This document shows positions 1 to 7,434 of a stretch of 64,000 nt of DNA, one piece after another. This DNA is from Bifidobacterium lemurum (GTDB lineage: Bacteria; Actinomycetota; Actinomycetes; Actinomycetales; Bifidobacteriaceae): the NCBI RefSeq assembly GCF_014898175.1, contig NZ_CP062948.1:62001-126000 (forward strand), in the 5' to 3' direction. Each line of letters opens with the position of its first letter. Position 1 is the stretch's first letter. Made by a program: the position numbers and the translations under genes. Under the pieces are notes generated by a model. That model saw only the letters and a program-made list of their open reading frames with translations. It had not been told where the DNA came from and searched no databases.

Positions 1-746
1 AAGCAGGCCACGGCGGCGCATACCGCGATGATGGTCAGATCGAGCGGATCGGAGACGGCATAGGAGTACCCTTCGTGCCCGCTGCCCTTGAGATGGTAGC
101 TTTCCCAGAACGCGATGACCGCGTATCCGGCGAAGGCGATCATCGACGAGCCCGCGGCCAGACCGTCGAGGCCGTCGGTGAGGTTCACCGCGTTCGTCCA
201 CGCGGTCATCAGGAAGTTCACCCAGATGACGAACAGAACCGTGGCCACCAACTCGCCGGCGAATTCAAAGCTGAAGAACGGCTGCTCGATGAAGCTCATG
301 CCGGCCTGAGCGCTGGGGAAACCCGATTTGGTGGGCACGACCAGAGCCAGCACCGCGTAGATGGTGCCGAGGATGAACTGGCCCGCGAACTTGCCCGCCA
401 CGGACAATCCCTCGTTCTGCTTCTTGCGCACCTTGGCGAAATCGTCGATGAAACCGAGCACGCCCATCGACAGCATGGCGAACAGCACCAGCACGGCGGA
501 CCATGACAGCTGCTCGCCGCGCGCCAGGCACCGGTAGAGCGCCGAGGAGCCCCATCCCGCGACGATGGCGATGTTGATGACCACGCCGCCGAGCGTCGGC
601 GTGCCACGCTTGACCTGGTGGGATTGCGGTCCGTCCTGGCGAATGTACTGGCCGTAATGCAGACGGTTCACCAGACGAATCAGCAGCGGCGTGCCGACGA
701 TGGTGACGACCAGCGACACCAGCATTCCAATGATCAGCGCAATCAC
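1..746 (-). CDS. mraY: Phospho-N-acetylmuramoyl-pentapeptide-transferase MraY (N-terminal part, runs off the window)
   Basis: Integral membrane enzyme that moves phospho-MurNAc-pentapeptide from UDP onto undecaprenyl phosphate to make lipid I. Only about 248 N-terminal codons lie in the window; the 3' end is beyond base 1. It starts at a GTG (744-746) giving VIALIIGMLVSLVV, a first membrane helix. The MraY signature DGPQSHQVKRGTPTLGG follows within about 45 residues, then the Asp pair in LGFIDDFAKV and the family motif NLTDGLDGLAAG. It is 19 bases after murF on the same strand, so it is the last visible gene of the dcw operon. Identity is secure; only the missing end limits it. Confidence 0.95.
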   Translation of the reverse strand, partial: MIALIIGMLVSLVVTIVGTPLLIRLVNRLHYGQYIRQDGPQSHQVKRGTPTLGGVVINIAIVAGWGSSALYRCLARGEQLSWSAVLVLFAMLSMGVLGFIDDFAKVRKKQNEGLSVAGKFAGQFILGTIYAVLALVVPTKSGFPSAQAGMSFIEQPFFSFEFAGELVATVLFVIWVNFLMTAWTNAVNLTDGLDGLAAGSSMIAFAGYAVIAFWESYHLKGSGHEGYSYAVSDPLDLTIIAVCAAVAC

Positions 747-765
747 GTGAGGCTCTCCATCTCTT

Positions 766-2250
766 CTATCGGTTGTTCGTCCCGGCGGCCCACCGCTCGG
801 CGAGGGCGCTCAATCCCGACGCGTGCGATCCCTTGAGCAGCACCACGGCATCCGGATGAGAGGCGGCCATATCCATCACCAGACGGTCCGCCTGATCGAT
901 ATCCGAAACCAAGTCTATCGACACCTTGTCATCGCCCGCGTCGACGCGCTCTTTTTTTGCCCCTTCGGCCAACGCTTCGGCCAGAGCGTCGAGGCTCGCG
1001 TCGCCCGATCCGCCGACCGCGACGATGGCGTCCACCCCCAACGAGGCGGCGTACGCACCCACCTGGGCGTGCAGCTCCGCGCCGTCGCCGCCGAGCTCGA
1101 GCATGGCGCCGAGCACGGCCACGCGATACAGCGGTTTGTCCGCTCCCCAGGCCGCCAACCCGTCCAATCCGGCCTTCATCGAATCGGGATTGGCGTTGAA
1201 GGAATCATCGATCAGCGTGAACCCGGCCGCGCCGCGCGTCACCTGGCTGACGGCCATGCGATGCGGGCTGATGCGCTGCTGCGCGCCCAACGTTTCGGCG
1301 ATGTCGGTCGGGCTCATGCCGAAATGCAGGGCGACGCCCGCGGCCGCCAACGCGTTCATCACGTTGTGCCGGCCGGAGATGCCCAGACGCACCGGCGCCT
1401 CGCCCTCCGGCGTGCGCATGACGAAGCCGGCGCGGTCGCGCTCGTCCATCACGATATCGGCGGCGCTCACCGTATGGTCCGCGTCGGTGTGGTCGACGCC
1501 GAACCAAAGGACCCCTCCCTCGGCGAGATCCGCCATGGCGGCGGCGTGGTCGTCGTCGGCGTTGAGCACGGCGAGGCCTCCCGGCACCAGACCGCGCACG
1601 ATTTCGCTTTTCGCCTGTGCGACATGTTCCCGCGAGCCGAATTCACCCAGATGCGCGACGCCGACTTTGAGCACGATGGCCACGTCGGGCGGGGCGATGC
1701 GGGTCAGGCTGGCGATTTCGCCGAGATGGCTGGCTCCCATCTCCGCCACGAAGAAACGTGTGTCGCGATCGACCTTCAGCGCCGTCAACGGCAGGCCGAT
1801 CTCGTTGTTGAAGGAGCCGACCGGCGCGACGGTGTCGCCCAAACGGCCCAGCAGCGCGGACAACAGGTCCTTGGTGGTGGTTTTGCCCACCGATCCGGTC
1901 AGGCCGATGATGTCGAACGGTTCGTCCATGGCCTTGCGCAACGCGATATTGCGCGCGGCGAGCGCCCCCAACGCGGCGACCGTGTCGTCGACGACGATCT
2001 GCGCCACCTGTGCCCCGTCGACGGGATGGTCGACGATGGCCGCCACCGCGCCGGCCTGGGCGAGCGTTGGAACGAAATCGTGCCCATCGACCCGTTCGCC
2101 TTTGATCGCGACGAACACCGAACCTTCGCCGACCTGACGGGAGTCGCTGACCACCGAGACGCCGAGCGCCGATCCCACATCACGCCGCGCCGGCGGAACC
2201 AGTCGTCCCGACACCGCCTGCGCGATCACTTCCACGCTCATCGGCACCAT
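766..2250 (-). CDS. murF: UDP-N-acetylmuramoyl-tripeptide--D-alanyl-D-alanine ligase MurF
   Basis: Cytoplasmic Mur ligase that adds D-Ala-D-Ala to UDP-MurNAc-tripeptide using ATP, completing the pentapeptide that MraY uses next. 494 residues, slightly longer than the usual 450-480. The N-terminal UDP-binding domain has VVSDSRQVGEGSVFVAIKGE, the ATP-binding P-loop is GLTGSVGKTTTKD (about residue 134), and the C-terminal domain carries DDSFNANPDSMKAGL, the MurF-type substrate motif. The ATG at 2250 has an AAGGAGAG ribosome binding site at good spacing. It sits between the murE-like gene and mraY in the dcw operon. Confidence 0.96.
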   Translation of the reverse strand: MVPMSVEVIAQAVSGRLVPPARRDVGSALGVSVVSDSRQVGEGSVFVAIKGERVDGHDFVPTLAQAGAVAAIVDHPVDGAQVAQIVVDDTVAALGALAARNIALRKAMDEPFDIIGLTGSVGKTTTKDLLSALLGRLGDTVAPVGSFNNEIGLPLTALKVDRDTRFFVAEMGASHLGEIASLTRIAPPDVAIVLKVGVAHLGEFGSREHVAQAKSEIVRGLVPGGLAVLNADDDHAAAMADLAEGGVLWFGVDHTDADHTVSAADIVMDERDRAGFVMRTPEGEAPVRLGISGRHNVMNALAAAGVALHFGMSPTDIAETLGAQQRISPHRMAVSQVTRGAAGFTLIDDSFNANPDSMKAGLDGLAAWGADKPLYRVAVLGAMLELGGDGAELHAQVGAYAASLGVDAIVAVGGSGDASLDALAEALAEGAKKERVDAGDDKVSIDLVSDIDQADRLVMDMAASHPDAVVLLKGSHASGLSALAERWAAGTNNR

Positions 2251-2296
2251 AGTCGTCTCTCCTTTATCTCTGGGGCTTGATTCATTTCGAATCCGT

Positions 2297-3178
2297 CTAC
2301 CGCAATTCTCTGGACACCCTCAGGGCGCTTCTGACGTTGTTGCGACGCACGCCGGCATCCAAGACCATGGAGATGGCCAACGCCAGAGGCTCGCCGACGC
2401 CGCGCCCGTTGGACATGGCGGCCTCCAGGGACAGCTGCCTCGCCTCCGATGTCGGCGTGGCCAGCCGCATGTCCTCGTCGACGACGAATCCGTACTGCGA
2501 CCGCAGGCCTTCTATGGATGTCTGCCCGGAGGCCCGTTCCACGCCGAGCACATCCATCGTGACCGATTCCAATCCCGACTCGGCGACGGTGCGCGGGTCG
2601 AGCGCGATGATCACCGCGGCGACTCCGTCCTCCGCGCATACCGACAGCACGCGCTGCATATCGAGCACTCCCAGCGGATACGACAGGTCAAGAGCGCGTT
2701 CCATGGAGCGCGACCCGTCGGCGCTGATCACGGCCACGGGATTGCCCAGCAGATGCAGCAGATCGGACAACGCGGCGACGTCCGCCGCGATGGCGTGCCT
2801 GTCCTCGCCGGCGATGGCGAACACCGCCATGGAATTCGATGGGTTCCCCGCGATCGCCGAAGCGAGGTCTCCCAAACGTCGTTCGTCCAGCGTTCCGAAG
2901 AGCAGAGGCAGGTCGCCGCCTTCGGTTTCGGAGCGTCCCCGGGCCGAGCGCGGCAGCAGCGCCGCGTAGGCGCCGGCTTGGGCGGCGTGGGGCAGCGAGG
3001 CGATGGCCGACGGGGTCCGCGCGATGTACAACGCGCCCGGAGAGAGCGAGTCGACGTCGTCGGCGATCGAGGTGACCGTCACGTTCGCGATGAACCCGGG
3101 CTCCATATCCAGCCCGTACCGTTGCGCCAAACCGCCCAACGTCAAGCGCTGGCTGCCGGCTTCGCTCACTGCGCTCAT
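2297..3178 (-). CDS. MurE-like Mur-ligase homologue without a P-loop
   Basis: 293-residue protein in the place where murE sits in many dcw operons. The N-terminus (ANVTVTSIADDVDSLSPGAL) resembles the UDP-binding domain of MurE, and the C-terminus (ALAISMVLDAGVRRNNVRSA) resembles the end of the Mur central domain. Where an active ligase has the GxxGTNGKTTT P-loop, this protein reads AVISADGSRSMERA, so it cannot bind ATP in the normal way, and the C-terminal amino-acid-binding domain is absent. It is much shorter than MurE (about 490 residues). I infer a pseudoenzyme or regulatory relic; true MurE must be encoded elsewhere. The ATG at 3178 is preferred because GAAAGGCG lies just upstream; an upstream start at 3280 would overlap ftsI. 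Confidence 0.7.
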   Translation of the reverse strand: MSAVSEAGSQRLTLGGLAQRYGLDMEPGFIANVTVTSIADDVDSLSPGALYIARTPSAIASLPHAAQAGAYAALLPRSARGRSETEGGDLPLLFGTLDERRLGDLASAIAGNPSNSMAVFAIAGEDRHAIAADVAALSDLLHLLGNPVAVISADGSRSMERALDLSYPLGVLDMQRVLSVCAEDGVAAVIIALDPRTVAESGLESVTMDVLGVERASGQTSIEGLRSQYGFVVDEDMRLATPTSEARQLSLEAAMSNGRGVGEPLALAISMVLDAGVRRNNVRSALRVSRELR

Positions 3179-3206
3179 CGAATAACGCCTTTCCCTTCGA
3201 AACGGA

Positions 3207-5003
3207 TCACCAATTGACTGGAATAGCATCCTCGCGGGCGGAGGATACCGGCACCTCGTATTTCTGCATAAGGAACGCACAAATATCGGCGGCGACCGGA
3301 CCGGCCGTCAGACCGCCGTAGGAGCCTTGCGGATCCTTCAGCACGACGGTCACCACATACTGCGGATTGTCCGCGGGGATGATCACCGAATAGTCGCTGA
3401 TGACGCTGGATATCGTTCCGTCGCTGCCCACGACCTCGGCGGTACCGCTTTTTGCGGCCATACGGTAGCCGTCGACCTTCACGAAGCTGCTGTAGTGCTC
3501 GGACACCGATTCCATGGCGTTCAGCACGTCGGCGGCGACCTGTTCGTCGACGACGCGGGTGGCGTCCGACGTCGTGGTTTCGGTGGTTTTGCCATCCGCG
3601 TCGGTCACCGATTTGATGATGGACTGCTGCTGCTTGACGCCCTTGTTGGCGATGGTCGCGATGGCGTTGGTCAGCTGCAGCGCGTTGGTAGCGTAGCCTT
3701 GGCCGAACAGCACGGTGTTGCGGGTACGCGTGTCCCATGACGAGGCCGAGGCCAGCAGGCCCGAGGATTCTCCGGGCAGGCCCAGTCCGCTGTCCTGTCC
3801 GATGCCGAATTTGGTCAGATACTCGTAACGCTGCTCGTCCGTGTAGTTCTCGGCGGCGAGGATCATGCCCACATTCGACGACTGCTCGAGGATGCCGGCC
3901 AGCGTCCAGTGCTCGGTGCCGTGGGTGAAGGAGTCCTTGTAGGTCTGCCCGTCCAGGGTGTAGCTGTCGGGCACTTCGAATTGGTCGCTGATCTTGTGCT
4001 GCCCGGTCTGCAGGTAGCCGGCCAGCGAGATCACCTTGCCGATGGATCCCGGTTCGAACACCTCGCTCACGGCACGCGACGTGCCCAGCTTGGCGTCGTC
4101 GGAGCCGGCGGAGATCTCGTCGCTGTCCGCCAACGCCACGATCTGGGCGTCGCTGACGCGTTGCACCACGGCGATGCCCCAGTCGGAGCCGTACTTCTCC
4201 TGCGCCTCGCGCAGCACCTTCTTGACATACCACTGCACGTCGCTGTCGATGGTGAGCGTCACGTCGCTGCCGTCCACGGCTTCGGTCGATTCAGTCACCG
4301 TGCCGGGGATCTCCTCGCCGCCGTTGCCCTGCTGGTACACCTTTTTGCCGTCGGTGCCGGTGAGCAGCTCGTTCTCCATCAGTTCGATGCCGGACACGCC
4401 CACGCCTTCGGCGTCGACGCCGCCCAGCAGCGCGCCGTACAGGTTGTCGTCGGCGTAGACGCGCTCGTCGCTCAGCTCTCCCCAGACGATGCCGCCGAGA
4501 TTGAGATCCTCGATGGAGCGCTTGACCTGCGGGGTCACGTCCTTCTTCAGCACCACGTATTGTCCGTCGACGCTTAAGGAGGCGCCCAGCTCCATCGCGT
4601 TCATATCCAGCACGGAGGCGAGCAGGCGCGCCACGGCGGCGGCGCCTTTCACGCCCACGGGTTCGCCGTCGATCTCATGGCATTCGTCGTCGTTCTCGCC
4701 GGTGCAGGTGATGGGAACGAAATCCTGCGCCGCCTCGGGGTTGGCCACGATGGTGTAGCGGTCCACGCTTTGCGCCAGCACGGTGCCGTTCGCGTCGAGC
4801 ACACGGCCCCGCTTGGCGCTCAACGGCACGGAGAGCGTGCGGCTCTGGGTGGCGGCCAACGCGGTCTGTTGGCCGTTGATCAGCTGGGTGGCGGCCAGCT
4901 GCGCCAGACAGACGGCCGCGACCAAGGCCAAGACCACACCGATGGCGATGCATCTGAAGGCGAAGTTCTTCGCCCGGGCGAAGTTGAGGATGCGTGTGAT
5001 CAT
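3207..5003 (-). CDS. ftsI: Septal peptidoglycan transpeptidase FtsI (PBP3-type)
   Basis: Class B penicillin-binding protein that crosslinks septal peptidoglycan outside the membrane during division. 598 residues. One N-terminal membrane helix (about residues 18-40) follows a short cytoplasmic tail. The dimerisation domain begins at KRGRVLDANGTVLAQS. The active-site serine motif SxxK is PGSIGKVIS, the SxN motif is EQSSNVGM and the KSGT motif is AAKSGTAEV. Its start overlaps the stop of the ftsL-like gene by 4 bases (ATGA), which suggests translational coupling. It lies within the dcw operon. Confidence 0.95.
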   Translation of the reverse strand: MITRILNFARAKNFAFRCIAIGVVLALVAAVCLAQLAATQLINGQQTALAATQSRTLSVPLSAKRGRVLDANGTVLAQSVDRYTIVANPEAAQDFVPITCTGENDDECHEIDGEPVGVKGAAAVARLLASVLDMNAMELGASLSVDGQYVVLKKDVTPQVKRSIEDLNLGGIVWGELSDERVYADDNLYGALLGGVDAEGVGVSGIELMENELLTGTDGKKVYQQGNGGEEIPGTVTESTEAVDGSDVTLTIDSDVQWYVKKVLREAQEKYGSDWGIAVVQRVSDAQIVALADSDEISAGSDDAKLGTSRAVSEVFEPGSIGKVISLAGYLQTGQHKISDQFEVPDSYTLDGQTYKDSFTHGTEHWTLAGILEQSSNVGMILAAENYTDEQRYEYLTKFGIGQDSGLGLPGESSGLLASASSWDTRTRNTVLFGQGYATNALQLTNAIATIANKGVKQQQSIIKSVTDADGKTTETTTSDATRVVDEQVAADVLNAMESVSEHYSSFVKVDGYRMAAKSGTAEVVGSDGTISSVISDYSVIIPADNPQYVVTVVLKDPQGSYGGLTAGPVAADICAFLMQKYEVPVSSAREDAIPVNW

Positions 5004-5464
5004 TGGGCTGCGCTTTCGCTTTCACTTGACTGGTATCCGTTGAGGTCGATGGAGATGGAGCCCGACTGCGGCACCATGCCCATCTCTTCGGCTTTGCTCG
5101 GCAGGGATGCCACCAACTGGTCGAGCTTGGCCTGATCGTCTTCGACGTCTTGGGTGAGCTGGCTGATGTGCTGCTCGATCTCGGAGGCCTCGAACGAGTT
5201 CTCGACCATCTGGGTGCGCAGCATCAGCGAACCGATCAGCGTGCACAGCAGAAAGGTCACGGCGATGGCGACGTGCAGCAGCGGCGCGCTGCGGGTGCGC
5301 GTCCATTCGATCACACGGGCGATCGCGTCGGCCGCATGGACCGATTCCGCACGTTGGCCGGTGATTACGCGCAGCTCGGGACGGGAGGCCCTCGGCTTGG
5401 CCTCCGGACGGCTGGCGGCGGACGAGGCATGGGAACGCACGGTGCGTGGTGAGGACATCGGCAT
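5000..5464 (-). CDS. FtsL-like bitopic cell division protein
   Basis: 154-residue protein with a basic cytoplasmic N-terminus of about 70 residues, one membrane helix (LLHVAIAVTFLLCTLIGSLM) and a short extracytoplasmic coiled coil (residues about 90-130, rich in Glu, Gln, Asp and Leu) that ends in a disordered Ser/Glu tail. This topology and the position between rsmH and ftsI match FtsL, which holds FtsB, FtsQ and FtsW/FtsI at the septum. FtsL proteins diverge quickly in sequence, so the call rests on topology and gene order. The ATG at 5464 has an AGGAGGGG ribosome binding site. Confidence 0.8.
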   Translation of the reverse strand: MPMSSPRTVRSHASSAASRPEAKPRASRPELRVITGQRAESVHAADAIARVIEWTRTRSAPLLHVAIAVTFLLCTLIGSLMLRTQMVENSFEASEIEQHISQLTQDVEDDQAKLDQLVASLPSKAEEMGMVPQSGSISIDLNGYQSSESESAAQ

Positions 5465-5467
5465 GGT

Positions 5468-6505
5468 TCAGCCCCTCCTGGTTCGACGGCGGTTCGTCGC
5501 ATGGTCGCGCCGCGGGCCTTCGTCGAAACGATGCCGCCAGCGGTCGGGGATCCGCCGCGTCAGTTCGACGGCGCGCAGCCGCACCGACGAGGCGCGTGGA
5601 TTGGAGGCGATCTCATCGGCGTCCGCCTTGATGGCCCCACGGGTCAGATCCGCGAAGAACGGCTGCGCGTCGGGCGGCACCACCGGCATGTCGACGGGCG
5701 CGTCGATGCGCAGCCCCTGCGCCATGAACGCCTTGACGGTTTTGTCCTCAAGCGAATGGTAGGACTCCACCACCAAGCGGCCTCCCACGGACAGACGGTT
5801 CGCCGCCTGGGGCAGGGTCGACGACAGCTTGTCCAGCTCCCCGTTGACTTCGATGCGCAACGCCTGGAACACCCGTTTGGCGGGATTGCCCGCCGGGCGA
5901 TGCGCCTGCGGCACGACCTCGTCGACCAGGCGGTTGAGCTGCGCGGTGGAGACGAACGGCTCCTTGTCCCGGCGCGCGACGATCTGGCCGGCGATCTGGC
6001 GGGCGAACCGCTCCTCGCCGTATTCCTTGAAGATGCGCGTCAGCCGGGGCGCGTCATAGGTGGCGAGGATGATCGCGGCGGTGAGTTCCTGGCTCACATC
6101 CATGCGCATGTCCAGCGGCGCGTCATGGGAATAGGAGAAGCCGCGGTCGGCCTCATCGATCTGCAGGCTGGACAGTCCCAGATCCATGAACACGGCGTCC
6201 ACCTCGTCGATGCCGCGTTCCTCCAGCACGGCGTCCAACTCGTCGAAGGCGGCGTGCACGGGGGTGAAGCGGTCGGACAGGCCCTCTCGACGCATACGTT
6301 CGGTGGCCATCGCCAGCGCCTCGGCGTCGCGGTCGATGCCGATCAGCCGCGCGGCGGGGGCGGCTTTGAGGAAGGCCGTGGAATGTCCGGCCAAACCCAG
6401 CGTGCAGTCCACCGCAATGGCACCCGAACGCTTCAAGGCGGGCGTCATCAGGTTCACGCAATCGTCAAGCAGCACAGGCTGATGGATGGATGTCAGGTCG
6501 GTCAT
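5468..6505 (-). CDS. rsmH: 16S rRNA (cytosine(1402)-N(4))-methyltransferase RsmH
   Basis: SAM-dependent methyltransferase (formerly MraW) that methylates N4 of C1402 in 16S rRNA, near the ribosomal P site. 345 residues from the ATG at 6505. HQPVLLDDCVNLM near the start is the family signature, and AVDCTLGLAGHSTAFL is the SAM motif (family form DxTxGxGGHS). Also visible are DAVFMDLGLSSLQID, FSYSHDAPLDMRMD and a C-terminal GRLVVESYHSLED. The start codon overlaps the mraZ stop (TGATG), so the two are translationally coupled. An in-frame extension further upstream lies inside mraZ and was rejected. Confidence 0.96.
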   Translation of the reverse strand: MTDLTSIHQPVLLDDCVNLMTPALKRSGAIAVDCTLGLAGHSTAFLKAAPAARLIGIDRDAEALAMATERMRREGLSDRFTPVHAAFDELDAVLEERGIDEVDAVFMDLGLSSLQIDEADRGFSYSHDAPLDMRMDVSQELTAAIILATYDAPRLTRIFKEYGEERFARQIAGQIVARRDKEPFVSTAQLNRLVDEVVPQAHRPAGNPAKRVFQALRIEVNGELDKLSSTLPQAANRLSVGGRLVVESYHSLEDKTVKAFMAQGLRIDAPVDMPVVPPDAQPFFADLTRGAIKADADEIASNPRASSVRLRAVELTRRIPDRWRHRFDEGPRRDHATNRRRTRRG

Positions 6506-7023
6506 CAGAATTCCACCTCCGGCAGCACATCGTCGGCGATATCGGCGTAGCCCTCTTCCTTCTCCGCCAGATACCGCTCCCAGGCGTCCTTGTTCCACAG
6601 TTCGGCGCGCGTTCCCACGCCGATCACCACCACGTCGCTTCCCAGATCCGCGTAATCGCGCAGCATCTGCGGCACCAGCACACGGCCCTGCTTGTCGGGC
6701 TGCTGGTCCACGGCGCCGGAGAGAAACACGCGCAGATATTCACGGGCGGCCTTGTTGCCCACGGAGGTGCGCTGGATCTGCCCGGCGATGCGGCGGAACT
6801 CGTCGAAAGGCAGCAGATACACGCATCGTTCCTGGCCGCGCGCCATCACCAGTCCCTGCCCCAGTTGCGAGCGGAACTTCGCAGGCAGCGCCATGCGTCC
6901 CTTGGCGTCGATTTTGGGCGTGTAGGTGCCCAGCAGCAACGGCGGAAGCCCCTCCAGCAGAGCGGACACGCCCGCCGAAGGCGCGGCGGAGTCCTGCGCG
7001 GCCGGCGATTGCTCATCAACCAT
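6505..7023 (-). CDS. mraZ: Transcriptional regulator MraZ
   Basis: DNA-binding protein with two AbrB-like SpoVT/MraZ repeats, normally an octameric ring that represses its own dcw operon. 172 residues. The two conserved DxxxR loops are visible as DAKGRMALPAKFR and DKQGRVLVPQMLR. About 30 residues before LLGTYTPKIDAKGR are extra compared with the E. coli protein. The start at 7023 is supported by a strong GGAGGTG ribosome binding site. As first gene of the operon, its target repeats are seen directly upstream at 7076-7120. Confidence 0.95.
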   Translation of the reverse strand: MVDEQSPAAQDSAAPSAGVSALLEGLPPLLLGTYTPKIDAKGRMALPAKFRSQLGQGLVMARGQERCVYLLPFDEFRRIAGQIQRTSVGNKAAREYLRVFLSGAVDQQPDKQGRVLVPQMLRDYADLGSDVVVIGVGTRAELWNKDAWERYLAEKEEGYADIADDVLPEVEF

Positions 7024-7075
7024 GACTCCACCTCCTTCCGCAGGCGCACCGGATACACTTCAGCCACAACTGGTT

Positions 7076-7120
7076 CACCACTTTACCCCACCACTCCCCA
7101 TTTCTCACCACCAAGCCACA
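7076..7120 (-). promoter_or_regulatory. MraZ operator (10-bp-period direct repeats) upstream of the dcw operon
   Basis: Read on the minus strand, TGG(G/T)G occurs at 7106-7110, 7096-7100, 7086-7090 and 7076-7080, each exactly 10 bases from the next, with a degenerate fifth copy at 7116-7120. Known MraZ boxes are TGGGN repeats separated by 5 bases, so this is a close match with one more copy than the usual three. The array ends 53 bases before the mraZ start. The rest of the intergenic stretch up to helD (7121-7434) shows no gene; I could not place a -35/-10 pair with confidence. Confidence 0.85.
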
Positions 7121-7434
7121 AATCTTCGCACCTTTTAGGAGAAAGACATCCATACCGGGCGCGTCATCGGCGGAAAAAGCCAAGTCGAAACCATTCGGAA
7201 CCCACACATTCCGCGCCGTCCCGCAACACTCCCGCCGATCCCGCCGCGATTCCCTCATATGTCCCGAAAAGTCCCCTGCCGTGTCACGCGTCCCACGCAC
7301 CCTCCCGAACGGGCCGGGGCCCGCCGGCATCCGCATCGCCCATCGCGCGCGTCCCGACCTCGACGCAAGCGATTCGTATGGGGCACGCGCTACATTTGAT
7401 TGCCCGAAGTTGTCATCATGAGAAACGGACGACC

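Noticed and set aside
823..2280. Long open frame antisense to murF
   Set aside because: High GC makes long antisense frames common. Its translation is Arg/His/Gly-rich without a fold pattern, whereas murF on the other strand has all family motifs.
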